This document shows, one piece after another, positions 17,587 to 26,993 of a stretch of DNA of 64,000 nucleotides. Origin of the DNA: Flavobacterium acetivorans (GTDB taxonomy: Bacteria > Bacteroidota > Bacteroidia > Flavobacteriales > Flavobacteriaceae); assembly GCF_020911885.1 (NCBI RefSeq), contig NZ_CP087132.1:1612001-1676000 (forward strand), written 5' to 3'. Position 1 is the first letter of the stretch; every line of letters begins with the position of its first letter. Position numbers and translations under genes: made by a program. The notes under the pieces are model-generated. The model saw only the letters and a list, made by a program, of their open reading frames with translations, was not told where the DNA came from and did not search any database.

Positions 17587-19578
17587 TTAAAAATCCAATA
17601 GCTCGTCTGCCACTGTATTAGGAAGAGTGACCTTCAATAGAGGTTGTGTTGCCATTGCCCTTTTTATGGCAAAGACAGCTCCTTCATTTCTTGCCCAACT
17701 TCTTCTGGAAATCCCATTATTAACATCCCAAAAGAGCATGGATTGCAAACGTTTAGAGGCTTCTGTTGAACCATCAAGAACCATACCAAAACCACCGTTA
17801 ATAACCTCGCCCCAGCCAACTCCTCCTCCGTTATGGATTGATACCCAGGTGGCACCACGGAAGCTGTCTCCTATTACGTTTTGTATGGCCATATCGGCTG
17901 TAAAACGGGATCCATCATAAATATTGGATGTCTCTCTGTATGGAGAATCAGTTCCGGAAACATCGTGATGATCGCGACCTAAAACGACTGTTCCAATTTC
18001 TCCTTTGGCAATAGCCTGATTGAAAGCTTCGGCAATTTTTACACGACCTTCTGCATCGGCATATAAAATACGTGCTTGAGAACCTACGACTAATTTATTT
18101 TCTTGAGCTCCTTTTATCCACTGAATGTTATCAGCCATTTGTTGCTGGATTTCTTCAGGTGAGTTTTTCATCATTTCCTCAAGAACCGCACATGCAATAG
18201 CGTCTGTTTTTGCCAAATCTTCTGTTTTGTTAGAGGCGCAAACCCAACGGAATGGGCCAAACCCATAATCGAAGCACATAGGTCCCATGATATCTTGTAC
18301 ATAACTTGGGTATTTGAATTCTCTTCCTAGAGTAGGATTTTCGGCCATTACATTTGCTCCGGCGCGGGATGCTTCCAGTAAAAAGGCATTTCCATAGTCA
18401 AAGAAATAAGTTCCCTTGGCAGTATGTTTGTTAATAGCATCGGCATGACGGCGTAATGTTTTTTGGACCTCGACTTTAAATTGTTCCGGATTGTTGGCCA
18501 TCATTTCATTCGATTCTTCGAAACTAAAACCAGTAGGATAGTAGCCTCCAGCCCATGGATTGTGAAGTGAGGTTTGGTCAGAACCTAAATCGATATGTAT
18601 GTTTTCTTTGTCAAATTTTTCCCAAACATCAACCACATTTCCCAAATAGGCAATAGATACGATTTCTTGGTTGGCTTTGGCCAAAGCGACTCTTTTTACT
18701 AGTTCGTCAATGTCTTCTATAACTTCATTGATCCAACCTTGACTGTGGCGGATGTTGGTGATTTTAGCATTAACTTCGGCGCAAACGGTGATACAGCCGG
18801 CAATGTTTCCGGCTTTGGGTTGTGCCCCACTCATACCGCCTAATCCTGAGGTTACGAATAGTCCCCCTGATGGACTGCGTTTTATTTTTCTAAAACCATT
18901 TAAAACGGTAATAGTTGTACCGTGTACAATTCCTTGCGGACCAATGTACATATAGCTTCCGGCGGTCATTTGTCCGTATTGAGAAACGCCCAAAGCGTTC
19001 ATTTTTTCCCAATCATCCGGTTTAGAGTAATTAGGAATTACCATTCCGTTGGTCACCACTACTCTTGGTGCTTCTTTATGCGAAGGGAATAAGCCCATTG
19101 GGTGGCCAGAATAAATGGTCAGTGTTTGCTCATCGGTCATTTCCGATAAGTATTGCATGGTTAGGAGGTATTGTGCCCAGTTTTGGAAAACGGCTCCATT
19201 GCCTCCGTATGTAATTAACTCATGTGGATGTTGGGCTACGGCATAATCCAGATTGTTCTGGATCATTAGCATAATGGCTTTTGCCTGTTCGCTCTTTCCT
19301 GGATATTCTTGAATAGGTCTCGCACGCATTTCATAATCCGGGCGCAAACGGTACATGTAAATGCGACCGTAAGTTTCCAGTTCTTCTCGAAATTCAGGAA
19401 TTAATTCGGCATGATGTTTCGGCTCAAAATAGCGAAGCGCATTGCGAAGTGCCAGTTTTTTTTCTTCTGCCGATAGTATTTCTTTACGTTTAGGTGCGTG
19501 ATTGATGTTAGCCTCGTACGGTTTTGGTTGAGGTAATATAGCAGGGATTCCCTGTTGAATTTGTTCTTGAAAAGTCAT
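17587..19578 (-). CDS. hutU: Urocanate hydratase
   Basis: 663 residues, the long Bacteroidota form (proteobacterial HutU is about 555). It converts urocanate to imidazolone propionate in histidine breakdown, using tightly bound NAD+. Family signatures include YGGNGAVFQNWAQYLL, GGLFVTSGLGGMSGAQPKAG (NAD-binding), DQTSLHNPWAGGYYP and GSPIG-like late loops (HHDVSGTDSPYRETS). No hutH, hutI or hutG is near, so the other histidine-degradation genes must be elsewhere if present. It lies downstream of a small DUF5522 gene on the same strand. Confidence 0.95.
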   Translation of the reverse strand: MTFQEQIQQGIPAILPQPKPYEANINHAPKRKEILSAEEKKLALRNALRYFEPKHHAELIPEFREELETYGRIYMYRLRPDYEMRARPIQEYPGKSEQAKAIMLMIQNNLDYAVAQHPHELITYGGNGAVFQNWAQYLLTMQYLSEMTDEQTLTIYSGHPMGLFPSHKEAPRVVVTNGMVIPNYSKPDDWEKMNALGVSQYGQMTAGSYMYIGPQGIVHGTTITVLNGFRKIKRSPSGGLFVTSGLGGMSGAQPKAGNIAGCITVCAEVNAKITNIRHSQGWINEVIEDIDELVKRVALAKANQEIVSIAYLGNVVDVWEKFDKENIHIDLGSDQTSLHNPWAGGYYPTGFSFEESNEMMANNPEQFKVEVQKTLRRHADAINKHTAKGTYFFDYGNAFLLEASRAGANVMAENPTLGREFKYPSYVQDIMGPMCFDYGFGPFRWVCASNKTEDLAKTDAIACAVLEEMMKNSPEEIQQQMADNIQWIKGAQENKLVVGSQARILYADAEGRVKIAEAFNQAIAKGEIGTVVLGRDHHDVSGTDSPYRETSNIYDGSRFTADMAIQNVIGDSFRGATWVSIHNGGGVGWGEVINGGFGMVLDGSTEASKRLQSMLFWDVNNGISRRSWARNEGAVFAIKRAMATQPLLKVTLPNTVADELLDF

Positions 19579-19667
19579 TTTAGATAGATTCGTTAATTTA
19601 TTAAAAAGCCACTTTGAAACCTTGTCGGTTTTCGCGGATTGTCATTTGTAACGAAACAACTAGGGAT

Positions 19668-19732
19668 AACGAATATCCGATCGGTGGTAGGACTTGTGAA
19701 TCCTTATCCTGTATTTTTGCAAACGAATATCC
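19668..19732. promoter_or_regulatory. Direct repeat of AACGAATATCC upstream of hutU
   Basis: AACGAATATCC occurs at 19668-19678 and 19722-19732, 54 bases apart. The first copy extends to the small palindrome GGATAACGAATATCC. The spacing is near a whole number of helix turns. It is a possible operator for a hut regulator, but there is no independent support. Confidence 0.3.
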
Positions 19733-19770
19733 ATTTTGTTTTTAATTAAAGGCAGTTAGTTTTTATTTGA

Positions 19771-19986
<216 letters not shown>

Positions 19987-20236
19987 TTAAAAACAACTTT
20001 AATAATTGGATTTTATGTTAAAATACGCAATTCCAGATGTACAAATTTATAGATTTTATAGTGAATGATTGTTAATGCTACCGAATATTTAAATCCTAAG
20101 CTTTTTGAAGTTTGTTTGGACAAGTTATTTTGATTTTAAAAAAAAAAATAATTTCTTAAAAAGGGCTGTATTTTAAATTCCTAATTTTATAGAATTTCAT
20201 GATTGTTTTGTTTTAATTTTTTCAAAATCCTATTCA

Positions 20237-20566
20237 ATGATTTTTATTGTATCTAAATATTTGGTTCCAAAAGGATATCGCGGATTAACGGTGTTTCCTT
20301 TTGTTTTTTTGAAATGCTGTATTGATAAAGAGAGTGGTGTTCTTATAAATCACGAAAAAATTCATTTGCGCCAACAGATAGAACTGTTAGTACTTCCTTT
20401 TTTTATTTGGTATTTTTTGGAGTATTTGATTCGATTGCTTCAGTTTAGGAATAGCCATTTAGCGTATCGAAATATCAGTTTTGAGCGCGAGGCTTATGCT
20501 CATGAATCTGAATTAGGTTATTTGAAGAAACGGTCTTTTTTTAGATTTGTCAAATTTTTAAGGTAA
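20237..20566 (+). CDS. Small putative membrane-associated zincin-like protein
   Basis: 109 residues, unrecognised by name. A hydrophobic N-terminal part (YRGLTVFPFVFLKCC) is followed by NHEKIHLRQQIELL, a membrane-like stretch (VLPFFIWYFLEYLIRLLQ) and the acidic FEREAYAHESE. The HEKIH motif (HExxH) next to hydrophobic segments with a later E-A-Y-A-H-E resembles zinc-binding M48/M56-type peptidases, but the protein is far shorter. Whether it has catalytic activity cannot be judged. It stands alone between hutU and the desulfhydrase-like gene. Confidence 0.6.
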   Translation: MIFIVSKYLVPKGYRGLTVFPFVFLKCCIDKESGVLINHEKIHLRQQIELLVLPFFIWYFLEYLIRLLQFRNSHLAYRNISFEREAYAHESELGYLKKRSFFRFVKFLR

Positions 20567-20648
20567 AAGGAGAAGGCAAATACCTTAAACCGGAAGCTTA
20601 TAAAAAAAATGCAGTGGATGTAGATTGCCTTTTTTTATATATAAATTT

Positions 20649-20656
20649 TACCTTTG
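20649..20656 (+). promoter_or_regulatory. -7 promoter element (TACCTTTG) of the desulfhydrase-like gene
   Basis: A TAnnTTTG match 17 bases before the TTG start at 20674. Its position inside the longest open frame (which would begin with GTG at 20614) argues that translation starts at 20674. Confidence 0.6.
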
Positions 20657-20673
20657 CTGCAAAATCATCCAGT

Positions 20674-21570
20674 TTGAACCAAAAGTTAGTTATAGAATTT
20701 CCAAATTCGATTTCCGTGCATATTAAACGCGAGGATTTAATTCATCCTTTTGTTTCTGGAAATAAGTTTCGAAAGCTAAAATACAATTTGCTGCAAGCCA
20801 AAGAAGACAAGCAGAAAACGCTGCTTACCTTTGGTGGGGCTTATTCTAATCATATTGCCGCAGTTGCTTTTGCAGGAAAAGAACAAGGATTTAAGACTAT
20901 TGGAATTATTCGGGGAGATGAACTGCGAGATAAAATTTCAGAAAATCCAACCTTAAAATTTGCTGAAAGTTGCGGAATGCAATTCGAATTTGTCTCAAGA
21001 GAAACCTATCGGTCAAAGAATGACGACTCTTTTTTAGACGATTTAAAACGGAAATTTGGAAGTTTTTATCTTATTCCAGAAGGTGGAACAAATGAGTTGG
21101 CGGTAAAAGGTTGTCAGGAAATTTTGACCGATGAAGATGCGCAATTTGACTATGTGTGCTGTGCTGTGGGAACCGGCGGAACCATATCGGGAATTATCAA
21201 CGGTGCGTTGCCACATCAAAAAGTTTTGGGATTTCCTGCCTTAAAAGGGGATTTTTTAAAAGATGAAATTCGTATTTTTGCCCAAAATGAAAATTGGGAG
21301 CTAATAACGCAATATCATTTTGGTGGTTATGGGAAGGTGAATCAAGATTTAATTGCCTTTATTAACCAGTTTTATGCTGATCATCAGATTCCTTTAGATC
21401 CTATTTATACTGGAAAGATGGTTTTTGGCGTTATGGATTTAATACAAAAAGACTATTTTAGCCCTCATTCAAAGATTTTGTTAATTCATACCGGTGGAAT
21501 TCAAGGAATCCAAGGCATGAATTTGAAACTAAAAAACAAACAATTACCAACAATAGATATTTATGTTTAA
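20674..21570 (+). CDS. 1-aminocyclopropane-1-carboxylate deaminase/D-cysteine desulfhydrase family enzyme
   Basis: 298 residues from a TTG start (MNQKLVIEFPNSISVHIKRE). A fold-type II PLP enzyme; K31 in VSGNKFRKLKYNL is the likely PLP lysine, followed by the TFGGAYSNHIAAVAFAGKE substrate/phosphate segment and the GTGGTISGI glycine loop. Family members deaminate D-cysteine or related amino acids; ACC deaminase activity proper is rare and cannot be claimed. The open frame extends back to GTG 20614, but a promoter element falls within that extension. Its end overlaps the next gene by eight bases. Confidence 0.88.
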   Translation: MNQKLVIEFPNSISVHIKREDLIHPFVSGNKFRKLKYNLLQAKEDKQKTLLTFGGAYSNHIAAVAFAGKEQGFKTIGIIRGDELRDKISENPTLKFAESCGMQFEFVSRETYRSKNDDSFLDDLKRKFGSFYLIPEGGTNELAVKGCQEILTDEDAQFDYVCCAVGTGGTISGIINGALPHQKVLGFPALKGDFLKDEIRIFAQNENWELITQYHFGGYGKVNQDLIAFINQFYADHQIPLDPIYTGKMVFGVMDLIQKDYFSPHSKILLIHTGGIQGIQGMNLKLKNKQLPTIDIYV

Positions 21571-22438
21571 AAAAATACTGCTCCTACTTGTAATTCTGAC
21601 TATCGTAAGTTGTAATACCACAAAGCCGGCTATTGTGACCACAAAGCTGGTTCCCGGAAAAGTTAAAAAAACCGTATCTCATTCCACTAAAAATAAAGTC
21701 AAACCTACAGCTAAGGGAACAGACTCGCGCACCCCAAATAGAGGGGTAGCCGAAGTGATTGAGTCTAGCTCAAGAACAAGTGTTACCAATGATGTGATTG
21801 GGGATTATATTTTTGAATACAAAGATATTGCAATGGGCAACATGAAAAAATATGGTATTCCTGCAAGTATCATTTTGGCTCAAGGAATATTAGAATCAGG
21901 AGCAGGAAGAGGAACCTTGGCCATGAATGCCAATAATCATTTTGGGATTAAATGTCATACGGGTTGGGAGGGTGATAGTGTAAAGCATGATGATGATGCC
22001 AGTCAAGAATGTTTTAGAAAATACAGTAATCCGGCTGAATCTTTTGATGATCATGCCTTGTTTTTAACTGGAAGAAGCCGCTATGCAAGTTTGTTTTCTT
22101 TGCCTAAAGAAGATTATAAGGCATGGGCCATTGGATTAAGAAAAGCGGGTTATGCTACTGATCCAAAATATCCTGAAAAATTAATTTCCTATATTGAAAG
22201 ATACAATTTAGAGCAATATGATAATCAAGCCTTGGGAAGAAAATATGTCCCTTCAGAAAGACAAACGATTAAAATTGCCAGTGTAGATAATAGAAGTGGT
22301 TCTTTTTATGAAGTTCAAAAAGGAGATACTTTGTATTCTATATCGAAAAAGTTTAACCTAATGGTTGATCAGTTAAAACAGAATAATAATCTTAGTGATA
22401 ATACCCTTTCTATTGGGCAGAAGTTGAGGGTAAATTAA
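21563..22438 (+). CDS. Glucosaminidase-LysM lipoprotein (peptidoglycan hydrolase)
   Basis: 291 residues: a lipoprotein signal (MFKKILLLLVILTIVSC, cysteine 17), a basic low-complexity linker (18-70), an N-acetylglucosaminidase/FlgJ-type domain (about 75-215; GIPASIILAQGILESGAGRGTLAMNANNHFGIKC with the catalytic E of ILESG), and one C-terminal LysM (about 246-290; YEVQKGDTLYSISKKFNL). It probably cleaves septal or lateral peptidoglycan from the outer membrane. It overlaps the preceding gene and is followed by hemL. Confidence 0.93.
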   Translation: MFKKILLLLVILTIVSCNTTKPAIVTTKLVPGKVKKTVSHSTKNKVKPTAKGTDSRTPNRGVAEVIESSSRTSVTNDVIGDYIFEYKDIAMGNMKKYGIPASIILAQGILESGAGRGTLAMNANNHFGIKCHTGWEGDSVKHDDDASQECFRKYSNPAESFDDHALFLTGRSRYASLFSLPKEDYKAWAIGLRKAGYATDPKYPEKLISYIERYNLEQYDNQALGRKYVPSERQTIKIASVDNRSGSFYEVQKGDTLYSISKKFNLMVDQLKQNNNLSDNTLSIGQKLRVN

Positions 22439-22493
22439 AAACCTGAAGACAATTACATATCGGATATTTTAAATCCAAAATCATAATTTAAAG

Positions 22494-23780
22494 ATGATAT
22501 ATAAAAGAAGCAGTCAGCTTTTTGCTGAAGCAGAAAAAGTAATTCCGGGAGGAGTAAATTCACCGGTGAGAGCATTCAAAGCAGTAGGTGGAACACCCAT
22601 TTTTGTGAAAAGTGCCAAAGGAGCTTATTTGTATGATGAAGACGGAAATCGTTTAATAGATTACATCAATTCATGGGGGCCAATGATTTTAGGTCATGCC
22701 TATGAGCCGGTTGTTGAAGCCGTGATTGAAAAAGCGAAACTGGGAACTTCATTTGGTATGCCAACAGAATTAGAAACTCAAATTGCCGCTTTGGCAGTTT
22801 CGATGGTTCCTAATATCGACAAAATAAGATTCGTAAATTCCGGTACCGAGGCTTGTATGAGCGCCGTTCGTCTAGCACGAGGATTTACAAAAAGAGATAA
22901 AATAATAAAATTTGCCGGTTGTTATCACGGCCATTCAGATTCGTTTTTGATTCAGGCAGGTAGTGGTGCTATTACTTTTGGATCGCCTAATAGCCCGGGA
23001 GTAACTGAAGGTACAGCCAAAGATACTTTATTGGCAAGGTACAATGATTTAGAAAATGTTAGAACATTAATCGAAGCCAACACAAATGAGATTGCTGCCA
23101 TTATAGTAGAGCCTGTAGCAGGAAATATGGGTTGTATTCCTCCAAATAAGGGTTTCCTTGAAGGCTTGCGCCAACTTTGTACCGAGAATGGGATTCTATT
23201 AATCTTTGATGAGGTGATGACCGGTTTCCGTTTGGCAAGAGGTGGAGTCCAAGAATTATTTAACATCAATGCAGATATTGTTTGTTTCGGAAAAGTAATT
23301 GGCGGTGGTTTGCCTGTAGGTGCTTTTGCAGCGCGTGAGGAAATCATGAATTATTTAGCTCCGCTTGGGCCGGTTTATCAGGCTGGAACCTTATCAGGAA
23401 ATCCATTGGCTATGGCGGCTGGATTAGCGATGTTGCAAGCTTTGGATAAGGATCGCGCTATTTTTAAAAGACTTGAAGAGAAAACAGCTTATTTGCATGA
23501 AGGTATCGAAAGGGTTTTAAAAGCAAATAATATTGTTTTTACCATCAATAGAATTGGATCTATGATTTCAGTGCATTTTGATGCCAATCCTGTGGTTGAT
23601 TTTCAATCTGCGGCTAAAGGAGATAACGAAAGCTTTAAGAAATTCTTTCACGGATTGTTAGATGAGGGCGTTTATATCGCGCCATCGGCTTATGAAACTT
23701 GGTTTATCACTGATGCACTTTCTTACGATGATTTAGACTTTACAATACAAGCAATAGATAAAGTAGCAAAAACGTTATAG
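22494..23780 (+). CDS. hemL: Glutamate-1-semialdehyde 2,1-aminomutase
   Basis: 428 residues, class III aminotransferase fold. It makes 5-aminolevulinate from glutamate-1-semialdehyde in tetrapyrrole synthesis. Signatures: the opening [20 protein letters not shown] typical of Hem[40 protein letters not shown], and the PLP lysine in [16 protein letters not shown]. The length is normal. It ends at a strong bidirectional terminator. Confidence 0.97.
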   Translation: MIYKRSSQLFAEAEKVIPGGVNSPVRAFKAVGGTPIFVKSAKGAYLYDEDGNRLIDYINSWGPMILGHAYEPVVEAVIEKAKLGTSFGMPTELETQIAALAVSMVPNIDKIRFVNSGTEACMSAVRLARGFTKRDKIIKFAGCYHGHSDSFLIQAGSGAITFGSPNSPGVTEGTAKDTLLARYNDLENVRTLIEANTNEIAAIIVEPVAGNMGCIPPNKGFLEGLRQLCTENGILLIFDEVMTGFRLARGGVQELFNINADIVCFGKVIGGGLPVGAFAAREEIMNYLAPLGPVYQAGTLSGNPLAMAAGLAMLQALDKDRAIFKRLEEKTAYLHEGIERVLKANNIVFTINRIGSMISVHFDANPVVDFQSAAKGDNESFKKFFHGLLDEGVYIAPSAYETWFITDALSYDDLDFTIQAIDKVAKTL

Positions 23781-23799
23781 ATTTGTTTTACTTAAAAAG

Positions 23800-23832
23800 A
23801 AAAGCTTCGGATGTTTTCCGAAGCTTTTTTTT
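23800..23832. terminator. Bidirectional terminator between hemL and the DUF4890 gene
   Basis: 12-bp stem AAAAGCTTCGGA / TCCGAAGCTTTT with a five-base loop and T-rich flanks on both sides, between convergent genes. Confidence 0.88.
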
Positions 23833-24277
23833 AATTTTCCATATCGTCTTGCATTTTGTCATGCATCCTTTCTTTCATTCGATTTCCGGCTCTTTCTTTC
23901 ATCTTTTCTTGGTTGCTTTTCCATTTCGCCAATTGTTCAGGAGTCAAAATAGCTTTCATTTTATTCTCCATAGTTTCTCTTTGCTTTTCCATTTTGTCTC
24001 GAGAAGCTTCACGTTGTTTTTTCATCTCTTCTCTGCTAGCCTCTCTTTTTTCCATCATAGCTTCTCTTTTGGTGGCTTGTTCCGCAAGAAGTTGCTTCAT
24101 TTGTTCCTGTTGTTTGGCGTTTAGACCTAATTCAGTCGTCATTCTCTGCAGTTGTTTTTCTTGACGTTGCTCCGGAGTCATTTTCTCCATTTGGGCTCTT
24201 TTAGGGCGTTCTTTTTTGTCTTGTGCAAATGTGGTCATTCCTACAACCAGTAATGCGGCGATAATTAATTTTTTCAT
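23831..24277 (-). CDS. DUF4890-like secreted Glu/Lys/Met-rich protein
   Basis: 148 residues. A signal peptide (MKKLIIAALLVVGMTTFAQ) precedes a fully helical, highly charged body full of Met, Glu, Lys and Gln with two LTPEQ-type motifs (KMTPEQRQEKQLQRM, ILTPEQLAKWKS). The two-motif pattern resembles Spy/CpxP-type periplasmic chaperones and the DUF4890 family in Bacteroidota. A periplasmic stress or metal-binding role is possible; methionine richness next to a copper-type locus is suggestive only. Confidence 0.8.
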   Translation of the reverse strand: MKKLIIAALLVVGMTTFAQDKKERPKRAQMEKMTPEQRQEKQLQRMTTELGLNAKQQEQMKQLLAEQATKREAMMEKREASREEMKKQREASRDKMEKQRETMENKMKAILTPEQLAKWKSNQEKMKERAGNRMKERMHDKMQDDMEN

Positions 24278-24393
24278 GGTATGTTGTTTTATAGTTTATA
24301 GTTAGTAAGACTGCTTTTTTTTAAAAGAGTTTAATCCTTAACATAAAAATGTGAAAACTGATTTATATCACATTTTATTATGAAAAGGAGCTT

Positions 24394-24401
24394 TATATTT
24401 G
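24394..24401 (+). promoter_or_regulatory. -7 promoter element (TATATTTG) of the MbnP/MbnH locus
   Basis: A perfect TAnnTTTG match only four bases before the GTG start at 24406. If used, the transcript would begin at or next to the start codon, so the first gene would be leaderless. No convincing -33 box was seen. Confidence 0.5.
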
Positions 24402-24405
24402 CATC

Positions 24406-24780
24406 GTGAAAAAAGGGGTGTTCATATTGGCTTTATTTATTCTTTTAAAACCGGTATTTCCGGTTCTGGAATATGTGGTCAATTATGACTATATTTCAAA
24501 AGTACTCTGTATAAACAAGGAAAAACCCAAGTTAGAGTGTAATGGAAAATGCCACTTGATGAAAGAATTGGCCAAAGCCTCAGATACAACTGATTCTTTA
24601 CCTTCAAATAAAAAAACAGTTACTCCTATGCAAGAAGTATTGTTTTTCTATGAAATCAATTCCTTGTCTTTTTTATCAGTGGGTTTTATCGAAAAAGACC
24701 AATTAAATAGTAGCTATTCAAATCTATATTCTTATTTGAATGGAAATGCTATATTTCACCCGCCCAATTTTATTTCTTAA
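24406..24780 (+). CDS. Small Cys-rich membrane protein of the MbnP/MbnH locus
   Basis: 124 residues with a GTG start. One N-terminal membrane helix or uncleaved signal (GVFILALFILLKPVFPVLEYVV) is followed by LCINKEKPKLECNGKCHLMKELAKA, giving three cysteines plus a histidine and methionine that could bind a metal. The rest is polar and ends FHPPNFIS. I do not recognise a named family. The gene is 108 bases before mbnP, and proteins with CNGKCHLMKEL occur beside MbnP-like genes in Bacteroidota as far as I recall. A copper-related role is inferred from context. Confidence 0.65.
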   Translation: MKKGVFILALFILLKPVFPVLEYVVNYDYISKVLCINKEKPKLECNGKCHLMKELAKASDTTDSLPSNKKTVTPMQEVLFFYEINSLSFLSVGFIEKDQLNSSYSNLYSYLNGNAIFHPPNFIS

Positions 24781-24888
24781 ATTTTTAGTTGAACGACTTT
24801 CGTGTGTGCTTTTCATTTGAATATTTTCATTTGAAGAACTTCTTTGCGCACTATTAATTTAAAATTGAGAATAAAATTATAGCATAAA

Positions 24889-25686
24889 ATGAAAAATTTA
24901 CTAAATAGAGCAATAGCTATTATTGCGTTAAGCGCTGTGTTTACAGCTTGTACTAATGATGAAACTACAATGTCAGGAACTGGAAATTTAGGTGTAGAAT
25001 TTGATAATTCCTTTGCGGGGAATGATTTGATTTTAAGCACGCAACCTAATATCACTTCTAATGATGAAGTTTTGAAAATCGAAAAAATTAAGTACATCAT
25101 CAGTAATATCGTTTTGACCACTGCCGAAGGAACCGTTTTTACGTATCCAAAAAATAAAAGCTATTTCATAATTGACGAATCAAATCCTACAAGTTTAATC
25201 GCAAAATTAGAAAATGTGCCAGCCGGAAATTATACCAAAATAAAATTTGGAATCGGAGTTGATAAAGCGCAATGGGAACTTGGAGCTACCGGACAGGGCA
25301 ATTTTCTCTTGGAGGCACAAGCTGCAGGAATGATGTGGAGCTGGTCTGCAGGGTATAAATTTATCGCTTTCGAAGGAATGTTTACTGCTCCAACGGTGAG
25401 CGATGAAACCTCTTTTATGATACACACCGGACAAACGGGAACGGACTATAATTATACCGAAGTTACTTTGGATTTACCTTCAAAAGCCATCGTCCGCAGT
25501 TCAATAAGTCCAATAATCCATGTTATTACTGATTTGTCTAAAGTAATTGACGGAACCAATAAAATCAAACTTTCTGATAATAATAAGGGAGGAATGGGAG
25601 CCATGATTATGGGAGGAGCTACTTTGCCTTTAATCACTCAAAATATTTCCAATATGTTTACGGTAGATCACGTTCATAACGATTAG
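24889..25686 (+). CDS. MbnP family copper-binding lipoprotein
   Basis: 265 residues: a lipoprotein signal (to about C21, VFTAC) and an MbnP domain beginning GNLGVEFDNSFAGNDLIL. Conserved features are LKIEKIKYIISNI, the Trp-rich AAGMMWSWSAGYKFIAFEG and a His-rich end (FTVDHVHND). In characterised MbnP proteins a tryptophan is oxidised to kynurenine by the di-heme partner MbnH, creating a copper site. The following di-heme gene fits that pairing. It probably sits in the outer membrane or periplasm. Confidence 0.88.
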   Translation: MKNLLNRAIAIIALSAVFTACTNDETTMSGTGNLGVEFDNSFAGNDLILSTQPNITSNDEVLKIEKIKYIISNIVLTTAEGTVFTYPKNKSYFIIDESNPTSLIAKLENVPAGNYTKIKFGIGVDKAQWELGATGQGNFLLEAQAAGMMWSWSAGYKFIAFEGMFTAPTVSDETSFMIHTGQTGTDYNYTEVTLDLPSKAIVRSSISPIIHVITDLSKVIDGTNKIKLSDNNKGGMGAMIMGGATLPLITQNISNMFTVDHVHND

Positions 25687-25731
25687 TTAGGTTTTAAGGA
25701 GCAGAAATTTTTATCATACAATACATTTTTG

Positions 25732-25807
25732 TCCCGCTTTCCCCTTTATCCGTTCTGTCTTGTTTTTTGTACAAGACAGAACGGGATATCGGCTCTATCG
25801 GGGCTAT
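25732..25807. repeat. REP-like palindromic element, copy A
   Basis: Between mbnP and the di-heme gene. A perfect 14-bp stem (CCGTTCTGTCTTGT with its complement at 25771-25784) is framed by TCCCGCT at the left and CTATCGGGGCT at the right. The same frame occurs at 49897-49972 (copy B). There is no T-tract after the stem, so it is not a standard terminator. Confidence 0.6.
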
Positions 25808-25947
25808 TGATCACTTCTTCGTTCCTTGATGATGGAATCCAAAAAAGAAAATTCACATCACATTAAATCCATTTGAGATTGGATGAACTGAGGTGAATTA
25901 TTCCCGACAGCGATTTGTATGTCGATATAACCCCATAAACATTAACT

Positions 25948-26988
25948 ATGAAAATGAACTATTTTCTTTGGCTCCTATTGCCATTGTTTTTTAGCTGTTC
26001 TGATAATGATGATGCAGCATATAATGATCAAACTTTAGATTTTAAAGTACCCGAAAATTTTCCGGAATTGGCTTATAATATCGATCTGAATCCGCCAACA
26101 GTTAAAGGATTTGAACTCGGAAAAAAATTGTTCTACGATGGACGCTTATCTTCGGACGGACTTGTTTCCTGCGGATTTTGTCATATTCAGGAAGATGCTT
26201 TCACGCACCATGGGCATGTTTTTAGTCATGGTGTAGCGGATAAAATTGGGACTAGGAATACGCCTTCGATTCAAAATTTAGCCTATCAAACTACATTCAT
26301 GTATGATGGTGCCACTAACCATTTGGATTTGCAACCTATTATTCCGCTGACCAATCCGGTGGAGATGGATGCTGATCTAACAGCGATTATCGCTATGATG
26401 AAAGCTGATCCCGTTTATAGGAAGTTGTACAAGCAAGCATTTGCTGACGGGCAAATTAATGCCGAAAACATGCTTAAAGCCCTTTCACAGTTTATGGTTA
26501 TGCTCACTTCGTCAAATTCAAAGTTTGATAAGTTTCGTCGCCATGAAACCGGAGGTGAGCTGTCTTCGGATGAATTGGCCGGTTATGCCCTTTTTAATGC
26601 AAATTGTGCTTCCTGTCATGCTACTGATTTAATGACTGATAATTCGTTTCGAAACAATGGTTTGGCAATTAATCCAGCGCTGAATGATGTTGGGCGATTT
26701 CGTGTAACCGAATTGGAAACGGATTATTATAAATTTAAAGTGCCTAGTTTGCGAAATGTAGAAAAGACCGCCCCTTATATGCATGATGGACGTTTTGGGA
26801 GCTTAGAAGCCGTTTTAAATCATTATAGTTTGGGTGTTCAAAAATCAGCTACGCTGGATCCCATTTTAAATAAAAACGGCGCGCTTGGAATTCCTCTTTC
26901 TACGATAGAGAAAAAACAATTAGTAGCCTTTTTAAAAACATTAACCGATAATCAATATCTAAACGATAAACGATTTTCAGAATATTAA
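25948..26988 (+). CDS. Di-heme cytochrome c peroxidase family enzyme (MbnH/MauG-like)
   Basis: 346 residues. Lipoprotein-type signal (cysteine 17 in FFSC) and two c-type haem motifs, C75GFC78H79 and C220ASC223H224. Family sequence such as GFELGKKLFYDGRLS, GTRNTPSIQNLAYQTTFMYDG and VPSLRNVEKTAPYMHDGRFGSLEAVLNHY is clear. It could be a peroxidase, but directly behind mbnP it is more likely the MbnH-type enzyme that oxidises an MbnP tryptophan. A 260-base gap with a REP-like hairpin separates the two genes. Confidence 0.93.
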   Translation: MKMNYFLWLLLPLFFSCSDNDDAAYNDQTLDFKVPENFPELAYNIDLNPPTVKGFELGKKLFYDGRLSSDGLVSCGFCHIQEDAFTHHGHVFSHGVADKIGTRNTPSIQNLAYQTTFMYDGATNHLDLQPIIPLTNPVEMDADLTAIIAMMKADPVYRKLYKQAFADGQINAENMLKALSQFMVMLTSSNSKFDKFRRHETGGELSSDELAGYALFNANCASCHATDLMTDNSFRNNGLAINPALNDVGRFRVTELETDYYKFKVPSLRNVEKTAPYMHDGRFGSLEAVLNHYSLGVQKSATLDPILNKNGALGIPLSTIEKKQLVAFLKTLTDNQYLNDKRFSEY

Positions 26989-26993
26989 ATACA

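Noticed and set aside
20614..20673. GTG-started extension of the desulfhydrase-like protein
   Set aside because: The extra 20 residues contain a promoter element and do not resemble family members.
23783..24164. Hydrophobic Phe/Ser-rich open frames on the plus strand
   Set aside because: They mirror the Lys/Glu-rich DUF4890-like gene on the minus strand, which has a signal peptide and family features.
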